DNA of 64,000 nt from Uloborus plumipes (taxonomy: Eukaryota; Arthropoda; Arachnida; Araneae; Uloboridae). Below, one piece after another: positions 35,140 through 48,542 of the stretch. The notes below the pieces were generated by a model. That model was not told the DNA's origin. It searched no databases and saw only the letters and a program-made list of their open reading frames with translations. Each line of letters starts with the position of its first letter. Position 1 is the stretch's first letter. Location: assembly GCA_038373865.1 (NCBI GenBank), contig JAXGGA010003038.1, forward strand, positions 45,958-109,957. The letters are read 5' to 3'. A program made the position numbers and the translations under genes.

Positions 35140-38100
35140 CATGGACATTAGACAGCTATTCCAGATTGAAGAACCTAAGAAGAGTGCTCAAACAACCGTT
35201 AACACAATTTTTCTTTTTTATATATAAATTTTAATTTTCGAGTACGATTTTTCTCTCCTCCCTTATCTGGATGATATTGGCGATAGTCCTTTATTACTAT
35301 TTTATTTTTTATACTGCAGAAAGCATTTTGTAAATGTACCGCAGATTACAATATGTGCAAAACAAAAATAATTCGTAAATAGCCCTAAAACGAAACAACG
35401 ATACATCGAATACTTCCCTTTATTTTTTATACATCATTTACGGAGCAATGCTTCCGGAGAAATTGAATTGGAACCTTCATTCACATAACTCATGACTTTA
35501 TTAATTCAAATTCCTCCTCCTTATACGCCCATCAATTATTTCACCAAAAAAAAAAAAAAAGCGCGGCAAGTGCAGAGCTAAACGAACAGGCTCTACGGTC
35601 TTCCGTTACCTGTTTTTTCCCCTTTCATAAGTAGCTGATTATAATAACAGGCAGCAATTTTGAATCTACATTACAGATGAGATGTGCCGAATTACCCACG
35701 TGTTTGAATTTGACAGCAATAGTGAGACTTTCGGCCATTATGTATTTATGGTACCGGTTACGGTCGATATATTTTCCGCAGCATTTTATTCATAGAATTT
35801 GCATAATTAGGCACATTTTGGATTCCGTTGTAGAGATATGCATTTGAATGTTTCTTAAAAGATCTATAGGCTTGTGTTTTGAGCCTAATCAACATAAGTT
35901 AGCCATTTCTAGTATTTTATAAAAATATATAACAGTTGTAGTGTGTAGTCCCTCTCCTCTTTTGCTTATTTTTGACCCACTCTTACGCTTCTTTCAATGG
36001 ACTGACGTCAAACGAAGTATAAATGAAAACGACGTAAATCGGAACAATAACAAACCACATTCATTTTTGCTAATTTAGTCCTACTAATTCAAATGCTGTG
36101 CAAATATCACAATTCTAACGTTATAATAAAATTTTTATGTTGTTAATAAAACTAGTCTGCAATAGTTTTACATTCAAATTAATTCAAGTAAGTACAATTT
36201 TTGTGTGAAATAAATCATACCTTTATTGCAGTATAGCTTAAAAACGTATTGTAGCTAGCATATCTCCCGTTTTGATGTAATTATATCATTAGTATGCTTA
36301 ATTTACAAGAAGGCAATTAATTTTTGAAAAAAATCATTACACATATTTTCTGGCGCCAATTTTCCACGCATAAAGATATATTACTTTCTTTTTCAAGGCG
36401 TAAAAATACTCGTTAATAGTTTTATAAAGAGCTAAATTTATTTTGAAGGGTGAAAATAAATAAATATCGTAAAAGGCGGAACAATGGAATCTATCATTAC
36501 CAATCATAATAGCTATCAATTCCATAAAAAAGTCGTCAAATTCATCTAAGAAACGTCATTTCTACAAGAAAATAAAAAAAAGAATAATAATATTTATAAG
36601 AAATTATGCGCATACATCTTTAAGTTGCGTTATGTTTAAGGCCAAAAAAGCGAAGTAGTATTTGCTTTGACAATGATGTTTAAATCTAAGATTTCGCACT
36701 ATGTACTTTTATAGTTCAAAATACATATAAGTGTGCATAAAACACTATTGTTTAAAATTTCAATCAACGAATTCTTTATTTACCTTCCTTCTTTAAAAAG
36801 GAAAATTCCTTCTTTAAATAATTGACAACAGCATGGAGAGAATTCATTCTTGTTCTTTTCGTCTGTTTAATCAAAATAGAAGTGCTCCGCAATAAAAGAA
36901 GCTTAAAATATGTTACAAGATGTTTACATCGTGCCTCAACTCCATCTGCAAAGACAGATTTAAAGTTCAAAGCAGAAGAAAGGAGGAAATGTACAGAGAA
37001 AATATTTAAACTAATACGACTGAAATTAAAAAGGAGAAGACTTTTCCAAAGGAAACATTGAAAGCTATTAGTCAAACATAGCGCATTTATAATTCTCTCC
37101 CTCTGTTTAAGATGAGAAAGGAGAAAATCTTTAAATATTTATTTAACGAAAGGAACGGACTTAACAACAACTGGCAGTCAAAACCAATAACCCGGCTCTC
37201 CTCCAGCAGCACAATATGCAAATGAAAATCAATCGAACACGAGTCAATGGGTAGAAAGTCTCGTCAACAAACTCACACGGCAAGTGTCAACTTAACCCGA
37301 ATCCATTCGCAGGAGTCAAAAGAAGAAAATTTAATCTTGTAGTTGAGAACCCGAGAACATTTCAACAGCCCATAAGCAACAACTTGTATACGTAATTCAA
37401 TCGATTCCAAAGAAGCGTTCCTTCACACTAAACAACACGCCTGTGACGTCACATGGAACAACTGTCGGTGTTTCTTCAGAACTTGCGGGCACAAAACCTG
37501 GAACAGGAGGAGAAATCGGATTCTGGAACAGCTGATTCTGTTGTCGGGAGCGAAAAGAAATACTTCCGAGGCCCCTGAAGTTGTTCTATTTGTCGTTGTT
37601 TGTTGTTCGGTCGTCGATTTTTCCAGAGCATTTTTTAAAAAAGAATGTATCGGCTTTTGTTCCCGCCTAGGCAAATGCTCTCGAAGGAGGAAAATTTGTC
37701 AGTGTTCGTTTGAATTTTTCTGACAGAGCTTAGGGACAAATTTCGTTTCCTTTACATTGAGCATTGTTCGATTCTGTGTTTTGTCTTGATATAATTCACG
37801 CGGGTTCTCCCGGAAAATAAAAAATAGGAAAAGAAATTCCAGGGAAGAAACTTTTAAAAGAGGAAAATGTTTCCGAAACATTTAAGACTGTTCGTATTTT
37901 TATCTCGGTAGACAGGAAATAAAATACTTTCTTTCTAAAAAGTAAAATAAAATAGATGTTTAGGGAAGAGAAGTTGCAGTTTCGAAAACTTTACTTTTGT
38001 AGAATGAAAAGTTATTCTAAAGAAAGTGAACTGTGGCATTTTATAGGAAAAAAAGTATTGTGTTCAATTAAATAGGTGATTCAATATATTTTATTCATAT

Positions 38101-38769
38101 ACTATTTATTTTCTCCATAAAAAAATGGAGTTTAATTGAATGTTAACATATGCCTTGATATTTTAAATCATAGCTTTTTTGTTTTTATTATTATTTTTTT
38201 TTTAATCATAGTCTTCGCTCTTTATTTCCGAAAAGAAATTGACAGCTCTATACCTAGCAGTGACAATATGCAGTAAAACGTATTATCCTATAATTATGAA
38301 ATTTGTTTGGAAGTGATTTTTGAATTTCTTCCTAAATTTTAGTATTCTACGCACGACGTCGTAACTTATAGACGTCTTGTGATGTCTATAATTTATGATG
38401 AGATGAATACATGATAAATTGTAATGAAATAAAACTTTTTTCAAATTTTCGAATACTTAGAAATTCATTTTTCTGGTTAAAAAATGCAATGCATTTATTA
38501 ATTTTTATCATTAACATCATATTTCTCTAACATAGCTCAAAGTTACTCTCTAGATATTATTCCTTAAATTTGGAAAACTTAAAAATACTTCATAAGTTTT
38601 CCGCAATTTTATGCCAATAGATACAGCAACTTCATCAAAATACGAGAGTGAAATTTTAAACTAGAAAATTAGAGGGCAAAACTAACCTAAATGACCACTC
38701 AAATAATTACCTTGTCCAACTATATCATCACCATTTAATAACTGCATTTCCTACAAAAAAATAGACCAA

Positions 38770-39230
38770 AGAGGCGAAAAACGAAACTGTGACGGATTTT
38801 CGCACCCAACATCACCTGCACAGCCAACTATAAGACAGGTGCTGCGACCACTGGCAAGCCATCTGCCATCTCAGAGGATCGCCCCTCCCCCCTCCTCCGA
38901 AACTGCTTTCACCTGAGCCCTATCTCCATATATATGCAACAACGCTGAGAATATCGTCTGCGGATGAGGGACGGGGGGAGGTGGGCGGAGAGAACAATGG
39001 GGTCCGTAATGGATCCCAAACCATTTCGAACACGCGAATCGGTCGTTGATGGATACCGACGGATGCCGATATAAGACGCTAAAGCATTTCACATAAATGC
39101 AGATATGTGATGACTCATAACCACGCGTGAGAGCACTCTGGGATGCTGAAGATCGTGTATGATGTTATGGACTCAGCTGGGATGGGCAAGCAATCGTGTT
39201 TGCGTCTTATTAATTGATTTGCATTGAAGG
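38770..39230. other. GC-richer repeat-poor block in intron 1
   Basis: Stands out from the A+T-rich intron by CpG content and lack of repeats, for example cgaacacgcgaatcggtcg and accacgcgtgagagc. It has no coding potential of note. It could be an intronic enhancer or alternative promoter, but no specific factor site is claimed. Confidence 0.3.
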
Positions 39231-40057
39231 AATATCTTGGGAGAAAGCTTAGAGGTAAATGTGCTCTTTGGGATGATTTTTTTCCATCTTTTCTATTCTT
39301 TTGGGTACGTACAAATGCGGTTGAACAGAAAGGTAGTGATTTCTATTCCCAATATAAAGTTCTGCTTTAAACTATTTATACGAGCAGTAAAACTAGTTTT
39401 TCTTTGTAGCAAGAAACAGTTACGAGAAAACGAGAATTAAATCATTCTACTGAGCGAATTTAGATTAAATCCAAGTTGATTTTTGTGGCGCACGTGTGTG
39501 CACCCAAACTCAAGTTAAGAAACTTTACTTATAGGAGAAAAAATAAAATTTCCAGTATCATCCGTGTACTAAGTAAATTCACTCCGTTGTTGTTTTGATA
39601 AACAACCAAGGCAGACTGATTTGGGATACATCCCCCTCCCCTCTAAAAATTAAAATTTTTCCTTCTTTTAACCATATGACCACAGAACACGACAAAAACT
39701 AACCCTCTCCTCCCCCCTCCCCCCCCCAAAAAAAAAGAGAGGGAAAAAATCTTACTACGCTACTGACTTAAACCACGCAAGAAACAAAGCCCGAGTAGTT
39801 AAAATGCTGCTTTCCGACTTTGAGTGGAAGATTCCGACTTCGAATTTATCGAACTCCATTTTGGTGGAAGTCCGATTGGGATCAAAGAAGAAAGCATTTT
39901 CTACCGACATTTAATGTTTTGATCCACATTAGGAGTCGAACAGCCCTTGCTGCAATAACCCCGGAGACATTGATTTGCAACAAGAAAACGGTAGACTTTA
40001 TTTTCATAACAGTTTAAGCATGAATCAGCCTAAATTAGCATAAACGCAGTGTCTTTG

Positions 40058-40128
40058 ATTGTCCAGTATCGAACCAGAGACCCTTCGGGTCATGAGCTTG
40101 GCACCGAACCAATTTGTCTACATCGTCT
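40058..40128 (-). mobile_element. tRNA-like SINE head, minus strand
   Basis: On the minus strand an A-box-like tagacaaattggtt (40120-40107) and a B-box-like ggttcgatact (40075-40065) flank an anticodon-arm-like ctcatgacccgaagg. The order and spacing match a tRNA. The 3' body would lie toward lower coordinates (to about 39780). It is not a functional tRNA, because the acceptor stem does not pair convincingly. Confidence 0.6.
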
Positions 40129-41629
40129 CAAATTTCCTATTATTTTTCTACTATGTAGCAATACATTTAAAACCTCAATAATATAATAAATTTGCTTCAT
40201 TTACCGTCAAAAAAAAAGTTACTGTGTTTTTCTATTGTATTTAAAGACAACAAAGCTCGATTACTAATGATATTGGTGAGATCTAAACCCGACGATCGAT
40301 ACGATTATTTTTAAAATCCTTCCGAATCCGTTATTCGAGGTCACTTTGTTTGCGTGCAATTGTCCATTAACGAAAAGAAAAATACAGAGCGGATAGAGAT
40401 GAGCTTAAGAAAACAAAGTCAACACATAGATTAACAATTTATTTTTGCTTCTTCGGAGTAAATTCATTATCTTACTTTCAGTGTGTAAAAATAAAATACG
40501 AGTAGCCGGAGAAATAGCTAGTTTTCAAAAGCGTGAAAATGCCCCTTAGCATTTTTTATAGGAGTAGAATTCATTTTGGAGGAGTGAAATATTAAAATGT
40601 ATGAAAACGATGTTGCTAATTAATTTTATCTAAAAACATTTAACTTCTGACCAGAGAAATACCCAAATAATCTGATAATGAAAAAAGTACCCCCGTTATC
40701 AGAATCTTCGGTCTTAAAGTATATCAAAATTTCAAAAAAGCACATTTAAATACTTGATGAGAAACTTAAGGTCTCAGATTTCACCGTCTGCATATTGAAG
40801 GACATGCATCTTCAAACCGTGTGACAGACATCTCTTATTACTCATCAAAACTCGCTAGATTTGGCGAATTTCCTTAAAATTTTGACAGTCCAAATTTCTC
40901 TACGTAGTGGGTAGAATTTTTCCTTAATCACTTAAATATATGCACATCATTAAATACTACTATTATTATCTAGAATCCTCTAATGCAAATCTAAAATTAA
41001 AAAAAAAAAAAAAAACTCTTTTCTTTTCAATTATTAATCTTTTCGTACAGCGTTGAAAATAAATTTTTGATCAGATGCAGCATACAGTTTCTTTCGCTAA
41101 TATGACACTTCAGGGAGGAAAAAAACCTTAAGCCAGGAATAAGTCAATTATTAATTTCTTCCTAAAACTTCGGGAAATCAGTAAAATAAGAGCCAAAAAA
41201 CTAATCCCTCAGACAACGCAGAAATTTAATCTCCGCCGCCTTTTCCCTGTACATGATGTTTGCTTTTAATATCCTGAAAATCCTAGATAATTAAAAATTT
41301 CGACAGAAGTTTCGGAAATTACCTACTAAAGGCTTTCTGTCGCTGATTATATGCTTTGCATTTTTAACATAATTACTTTTCGCATTTCATTAAAATTTTA
41401 TTGTTATTTCGCGTGAGCACGCCTGGGAAGAGCTTTTCTAATCGGATTATAAATCCCTGTATTACGCTCTTGTAAAAGATCGCAAGAAAATGCACTCATA
41501 ATCAGTCATTTGGTATAAAATATGCATGCAATCATGTTTTTAGCAAGTGTGTATTTCGATAACGTATTGTCACGGGATCCAATATTTTGTATGAGGATGA
41601 GGACATAAAAAATGAAGGTAACTCAATAG

Positions 41630-42296
41630 CAGGGCGAATGAAGAAATGTTTCAAGGGAGGGGCGATTGAATTTTGTTACTTCCCTAGCAGCATCATCTCA
41701 TCGGCCGATGATCGGCCATTCATCGAAACCCGATGAAATTCTCATCGGCCGATGATCCAATATGTCTCATCGGCCGAGCAGAATCCGAGCAGCAAAATCC
41801 GATGAGAATACGATGAGATTTGGAGCAATTTACGAGCAGAACAATCCCGTGCCGCGGAATTTCATCGAGAAACTTGATCGGAAGGATATCGTTTTCCGAT
41901 GGAATTTAGCTCATCTTATTTTCATCGGGAAAGTTGATCGGAAGGATATCGCTTTTCGATGAAAAGTAGCTCATCGAAAACCGTGCTCGGATACTGATCG
42001 GAACGATGTCATCGTGCGTTGCAGGATCAGTTTACGAGGAGTTTGTTGATCGGCCGAGCAAAATCCGATGAGTTGATGCTACTTGGGTTACTTTTTCTAT
42101 GCATACTGGTTTGCAAATATCGATCACAAAGGATTTGGACTTCAAATTCCAGGGAGAGCCCCAAACCTTCTTTCTCAACTTCATTTGAATTCGTATGAAG
42201 TTGCATTTTTAGAACTTCAATATCGAAAAATTACCGATTAAGTGTTCCCAAGGGAGGGGCGATCGCCCCATCGCATTTCCGTTGTATCCGCCCCTG
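41630..42296. mobile_element. hAT-type MITE hosting a nested transposon
   Basis: Flanked by an identical 8-bp duplication ctcaatag (41622-41629 and 42297-42304). Ends cagggcgaatg and, inverted, caggggcggatac are similar. It is interrupted at 41692-42087 by a second inverted-repeat element. The outer parts match the remnant at 15400-15695. Confidence 0.88.
41692..42087. mobile_element. nested inverted-repeat element rich in CATCGG/CCGATG
   Basis: Inverted ends agcagcatcatctcatcgg and agtagcatcaactcatcgg. Flanks gttactt on both sides suggest a 7-8-bp target duplication. The interior has many catcgg, gatgag and ctcatcgg words, and two imperfect 65-bp tandem units sharing ttgatcggaaggatatcg (near 41873 and 41933). 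No transposase. The superfamily is uncertain (8-bp duplications fit hAT or P). Confidence 0.75.
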
Positions 42297-42680
42297 CTCA
42301 ATAGAAGTCAGTAACTCAGTTGAAAGAGAACTTCACAAGTGTTTACATTAATAGCTGCGGTCGCGGCTTTAGGTAAGTTCTTTAGCATTAATGTCTAAGC
42401 CAAGTATTGTAAAAACAAAAAATATGAAGCGTGTACGTCAAACAATGTAAAACCTAAAAAATCTTGAGCTTGTAGTTGTGGCAAATAATATAAGAACAAG
42501 GAAATGTAAAGCAGGAAAAAAAAACTACGTCAAGCGCTTCTCCTTGAGAAGAATTGTAAATTTTTTCACAGTAGTGAATAATTTTATCTTAACAATCAGG
42601 ACTAGATTTCTTTTCAAAAAAAAACTTTATTTTTGAAATAAAATCATTATTTTCTCGTAATGAATCAAATTCAGACATTT

Positions 42681-43220
42681 TTTGACTACCACACACAAAA
42701 CAGTTCCTAATGCAGACATCTACGTATTTAAAGTAATACTACTTTTCCGCAATAATTCATAATTAGTTTATCTTTGTTAAGAAGAAAGAAAGATCACACT
42801 AAATTATTTTCAAAAATCGATAATGCATTAAATATGCCCTAAAACGGACACCCTAAAAAAACAGTTCCTAAAACTGACATCGATAAAAGAAAAAGAAATA
42901 CTTAAAGCATAATTAATTTTCAAAATAATTTAGAAAAAAATTTTGTTTCTTAAGAAAAACGAAGAAATCAAAACTGGCACTAAATTATTTTTAAAAAATC
43001 ATAGTGCTTTAAATGTACATTAACGCTGACACACCAAAAGAGGTCCCTATAGCTGAGAGCATTACCAAGTTCCTATTGTTTTTCAAAATTCGTAATTTAA
43101 ACTATGTCCAAAGCAGACACCCTAAAATAACTCCCTATAACTGACATCGTCAAGTAAAACAAATGCTTACAGCAATACCAGTTCTTCAAAAAAAAATTAA
43201 CTGCTTTAAATTTAAATATT
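42681..43220. repeat. degenerate four-copy tandem array
   Basis: Recurring motif gccctaaa-c-gacaccctaaaa followed by agttcctaaaactgacatcg, with variants near 42700, 42833, 43030 and 43108. Spacing is irregular (about 90-180 bp). A single copy also occurs at 53914-53985, so the unit is dispersed as well as tandem. Confidence 0.6.
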
Positions 43221-43644
43221 GGTTTCACTTAAATATATCAGCTTTAAGGCCTTTTACCTTAAATACTTTTTGATGCATGAAAAAAGTGCAGGAAATTTCT
43301 CAAATTTCATCCAACTAACTCATGCCTTAAAATTTTCATAAATACATTCATTTGCTTTAATCACTTAACCTTACATTAAAACTTTTTCTAGAGCTCACAT
43401 CAGTGAAAGTGAATGATTAATTATCCAAATAGCGCCTTGTGTCAAATTGCAACGTAGAAATGAAATATCGACCACGTGAAAGCGAAATATCATACCTGGA
43501 TATGAAAACATTTACACACAATTGCTATATGATCGTCCACGGCGTTTTGGACAATCTGAAATAGAATCATTTCTTGAAACTCAATTCCCCATTTTCGCTT
43601 AATATATAACAATTATCCGGTGTCAATATTGAAAAAGATCTTTC

Positions 43645-43710
43645 ATTCTCTCGGTGGATAAGTTGTCACCGGTGAGTGTTTTAGGTCATCACGTCAAGGT
43701 GTTCTCAGTG
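43645..43710. repeat. short repeat paired with 44768-44835
   Basis: Both copies contain cg-tggata-g-tgtca, then ttNaggNcatNacgtcaa and g-tgttct. They are about 65 bp long, in the same orientation, 1.1 kb apart. Origin unknown. Confidence 0.5.
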
Positions 43711-45260
43711 GAATCTAATTGGTCGTAATGTAATGATTGTTTTTTCTTTGTTTCATGCATTTTTTTGTGTATGTTACTTTAATTGTTTATTTATCGTTGA
43801 ATTATTGGTGTTTATTTTACTATATTGTATCATCTATTTTTTTTAAAAGAAAAAAATAAAAGCTGAATGCGCTGTTTGACATTCTTATCTCCATAACTCT
43901 AAAAGTTAAAAAAAGTTTATCCTTCTTTTTTTCCTTAATGAAACCATTAAAGAAGGCAATTGAAGAGATGTATCTTTAAATTATCTCCGAAACGAAAATA
44001 AACTAAAAAAAAGGTAAATACTAGTTAAATAAAAACTAAGAAATAAAAAATTAGAAAGTAGGGTTTTGAGATGGAGAACTGTCTGTCTGCCGTTACCCCC
44101 TCCCTCTTCATCCAGATTCTGAGGGTTTTTTTTGATTCCAACATTTTTTTTTCTTTCCCTCGAGACATCTCGGGCATGACACTTAATTCCCACATTTTAT
44201 TATATGATTTGAATAATGCTTCGTTTAATTTTAAACATTTCAAAAACTCAACGTTAGTACCTAAGTTAAATTTAAGGCTCACATAAAACATGAATAGCAT
44301 TGGTTTCAAATGTTGAGACCGATTGTGCCTTAATCGGAAAAAAAAGTTCTTAAAGTTACGTTACTTTTGGGTCAAAAATACAGGGAAGAAAGCTCAGACA
44401 GTAGAATATTTTATTATAGACTTCATAGAAATCAGAAACAAAGCAAGTAGCACATGTTTTAAACAGCCTTAAAGTAACAATTTCAGCATTTTTTCTCAAA
44501 AAATTTTTTTTACGATATAGGTGATACTACTTTAATTTAATTCATCCACACATTTTTTGAAAACTAATTGCACCTTTTGTGTTTTTTCGTGTTCGTGTTA
44601 TTTAAGTCATGAATGAATCTGATTTTTTTAATATTGTGAGATTATGAATGAATTTTATAAGCCATGCACTGAAGCAAAAGCAGTTAGCAAACGAAGAATT
44701 TCATACGTTGGAGCATTATGTATGATAATTATTCAAATACAAGATAGGAAAAGATTTTTAGCTATTAGTCGATGGATAGGCTGTCAACACCCCTAAATTT
44801 AGGCCATTACGTCAAGATGTTCTGGCGGAAGCAAGGCAGTTGAAGTTACAGTGTGTATAAATAAAACGTCAATATCCGCAAAATAACAGACTTAGGGGAA
44901 CAGTAAGTCCTTGTCTTAAGAGCTTAGTCCAGTGACGGTGGGCTTTGTTTAAGACCCAGATGCTTTACGGCGGCACGGGCTGTTTAATGGCAATCTCGCA
45001 TTTCTTTTCTATTTAAAACAGTCGGAGGAGTGAACTGAAGCAGCTGATAAAAGTGAAGTCTGCTGAGATTGTGATTTTATGGGAGTGTTAGACTCTGATC
45101 CGTGAAAGTAGCAAATTGAACAACTTGAAGCTTGTATGAAGACAAATAAAATCCCGAGAAAGAAAGAAAAGTAAAAACCTCACCTCTCCCCGTGCACAGG
45201 TGAATGAACGTGAAATAATAAATAAGCGACATGCGTCGTAATACACTAGGTCACTAGATA

Positions 45261-45434
45261 CAGTCGAGCCCGCTTATTAGAATATCGGTTAAAAGAGCAT
45301 CCCGCTTAATGTAATGCATATCCAATATACCAAACTGTTGAAATGCATTATTGTGGTCCCGGATAATAGAGTATCCCAACTTGTTGGAATATTTTTTCGT
45401 GACAAAGTGGCTATTCCTTAAATCGGGCTCGATG
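45261..45434. mobile_element. pogo/Tigger-like MITE, 174 bp, TA-flanked
   Basis: Ends cagtcgagcccgctt and, inverted, catcgagcccgattt (one indel) are flanked by TA (45259-45260 and 45435-45436). It belongs to a different subfamily from the MITEs at 23.2 and 24.9 kb and is non-coding. Confidence 0.75.
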
Positions 45435-45908
45435 TAGTTAAATTTTAACTAAAAATATGAACGATAAAGTGATTATGAACTATAAATTTTGTACCTCATA
45501 ATCAGACTAACGTAAGTTCATTTTCGTAACTTTTCAGGAGATGGTGAAAACGATTGTCGGAAGCATGCAAAGGCTCGCGTCTTTTCATAAAGCTAAATAA
45601 TTGTGAAGGAATTTCTTTTGTGGAATAAAGTTCTTATGGGTTGACGTGGAAAAAGTATCCCGCATACAATGCTATAATAAAGTGAAAATAGCCAGTTTTC
45701 GTCTTCGTCGTTCTGGTTCTGAGGTGCAGAATTATTGAAGGTAAAGTAAATAGATGCAAATTAAAACACAAATTTCGAAAAATTAAGGATTATTTGCGAA
45801 GTACACAAACAAAAAACGAATTAAATTTTGTAAACAGATGTAAATTAAAAAAAACAAAACAAATAATCAAAAGGACGGTAGTTTAAAAATATACAATTAG
45901 TCCACCTG

Positions 45909-47700
45909 AAAAAAAAAAATCAAACACACACCTCTCCCTACTCAACCCACTCACCCCTTAAATACTAATCAACCACAAAACTCCACAAACACAATATATT
46001 CCTATCCACCCCAACAACTAATCAAATCCCCACCTTCTCATTCCCCCACCCATCCACTCACTTTACTCCAAAACCCCTTATACCATCTACCCACCACACC
46101 CCTTCCCCTCTTCCTCAACAAATCCAAAAACCTCCCCTCCTCCTAACATTATACCCCAACATAAAAACCACAACCTCAATAATCCAACTAAAACTTCTCC
46201 AACAACCCAATCATCCCACCCCCACACCCCAAATAATACCCAACTCTAATAACCCCCCTAAAAACAAATATCCTACCCCAAAAATAAACAATAAACCAAA
46301 ACCCCTCTTCTAAAAAACCCCACAACTCAAAAAAAAAAAAAAAAATTCCATCCCCCCCAACCTCATCCCAACCCCACCCACTATCCCCTTAAAACAAAAT
46401 CTCAACAATCTACCGACCAAATCCCTCCTTAAAACAAAAAACAACAAAACCTAAAAATACCAATACTAATCCCAACACAACCTACCCACCCCCAATATAG
46501 AGGATAAGAATATATACCCCCCCCCCTCTTCAAAAAAAACACCTCCCATCCACCTATCAACACCCCCACAACCCATACACTCCCTCTCCCACTCCACTCC
46601 CCTCACACCACCAGAGAGAGTGAGAGAGAGAGTGAGAGAGAGAGTATATCATCCCCCATATCAAAACCTCCCTAGACTATAGATCTATAGAGATCCTAAC
46701 TACCACACCCCCAATAAAACTCTCTCGTAAGACTCTCAGCGCTCACGTCCAACAATCAAACACTCTCACTCGCATCATCGCACACAATAAAAACAAAACC
46801 ACTCCCCCTTATACCCCAACCCAAAATCTACTGACACTACTTCACACACGCTCTACTTCCCCATTCCAAAATAACCCACTAAACCCCAAAGAGAGTAATC
46901 CCCCCCCAAACTCTAATAACATACATCACTAAAAACCCCCCCCACCTCACACCCATCCCCCAACACACCACAAACCATCCATACCCAACTACCCCCAACC
47001 AAACAAACCTCCTATATATATCACAACACACCACTCGCACACTACGCACCCTCCCCACTATTTTACTTTAATAAACCTATCCATCTCCATACACTATTTT
47101 TCTTTTTCTTCTTTAATCTCCACATATCACTCATTAGAGATATTCTAGATATAACAAAACCAACCAACACCCACCCATATAAAAACAATTTTACCTTCCC
47201 AACTCACCCCCCCCCTCCAAACATATATTAAACACACGCCCATTAAATATATATATAGAGAGATATCTCTCTAGTCTACATGTGTAACTACCCCCCTCTC
47301 ACTCATCACTCTAATCCACCCCCCCCCTCTCCCACACACACACGCTCTCTCACTACACTCTCACTCTCCAAAACCCACCCAAATTCCCCATCAATTTTCC
47401 TTAAACCCACCTCACCCCCAAAACCCCCACCTCCTCACACCACGCTCTCTCACACAGATCAACCACCTACCAACCTCAAAACCCACCAACACGCACACAC
47501 ACTCTCTCTCTCACTCTTCTATCACTCTCTCTAACACTCATCTATCTCCCCTCAACAGCCCCATAGAGCAACCACCCTACCTTAAAAACAACAAAACTAT
47601 CTATTCCCCACCACACTCCATCAGCAACCAACCACAAAATAAAAATAAATTTCCGACCCGCCATCGAGTAAATAATAATAACCCGCATCTATTCACTCTA
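45909..47700. repeat. G-depleted, strand-asymmetric low-complexity block
   Basis: From 45909 to 46414 there are 506 consecutive bases with no G at all, then two more long G-free runs (46416-46499 and 46509-46613). From 46612 on, short GA, CT, CA, TA and C-run tracts alternate, with G slowly returning by about 48100 (a CG run sits near 48103). The sequence is not a simple tandem repeat. It lies 1.2-3 kb downstream of exon 1; the unc-5 transcript (minus strand) would be C-free and G/U/A-rich there. It could be real skewed satellite-like DNA or a consensus error over a difficult repeat. Confidence 0.85.
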
Positions 47701-48542
47701 TCACTCTTGTGTATGTGTGATTCTCCACATCAACGAAAAACTTAACTGACTCTTCAGCAGACCCACTCCTCCCCCTTACCCGCACGCACTGCACACCAAT
47801 CAGAAGCATACATGGAACTTTATTACATATCTATTTTCTCCCTACCCAAAATGTTACAACAAAATGTCCTGACAAAAACCCCCTCTCATCTCCGTGCCAA
47901 TGGCGTCAACACGACAAGCTTCACCAAACATTGTCAGATAGAGTCAGAGAGTCGACGCTCGCACACAATATCGCACGCGCACCCACTCCCTTCCCATTAC
48001 GCTCGCTATTACGTTGCCAACACACCTCACACTTTACACCTTAACCTATCATACAAAACCGATTTAATTATATTAACACTAACTCTATCAAATATTTCAC
48101 TCTCGCGCGCGCGCAGATTAGAGGAATCGAAATATGCTCACTCAATTGACATCCCGGTATTCATGTAATTACACTCGATTTTACCCCGCATGACTATATA
48201 CTAATAGCCAACACTGCACTGATACTAATTTATTATAGCACCCCTGCTCTAGCTTTTATTCCTCATCACAGAAATAGTCACGGGGGAGTGTTTCAAGGGT
48301 CTTTGGGGCGTGTGTGTGATTCGTGATATACTTGGGGGATCAGATCTTTTGGTATTTCCCAGTCTGGTATGCGGGTATGCAACATACGTGGGGCGGAGCG
48401 GGGGAGATGGCACGAACACTTACGAGATCCAAGTTATTGAAAACCGCTTGTATTTGCAGCCTCCATATTTTCTAACATACGATTTTCTCTTCGTGAAGAT
48501 GCATTTGTTTGTATAATAGCAGGCCAGCTAAAGTATTTTTTT

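Noticed and set aside
40058..40128. Functional tRNA gene on the minus strand
   Set aside because: A and B boxes are present but the acceptor stem does not pair, so it is better read as a SINE head.
47280..48168. Plus-strand frames rich in Pro, His, Thr and Ser
   Set aside because: They lie in the G-depleted low-complexity block; composition explains them and no domain is visible.
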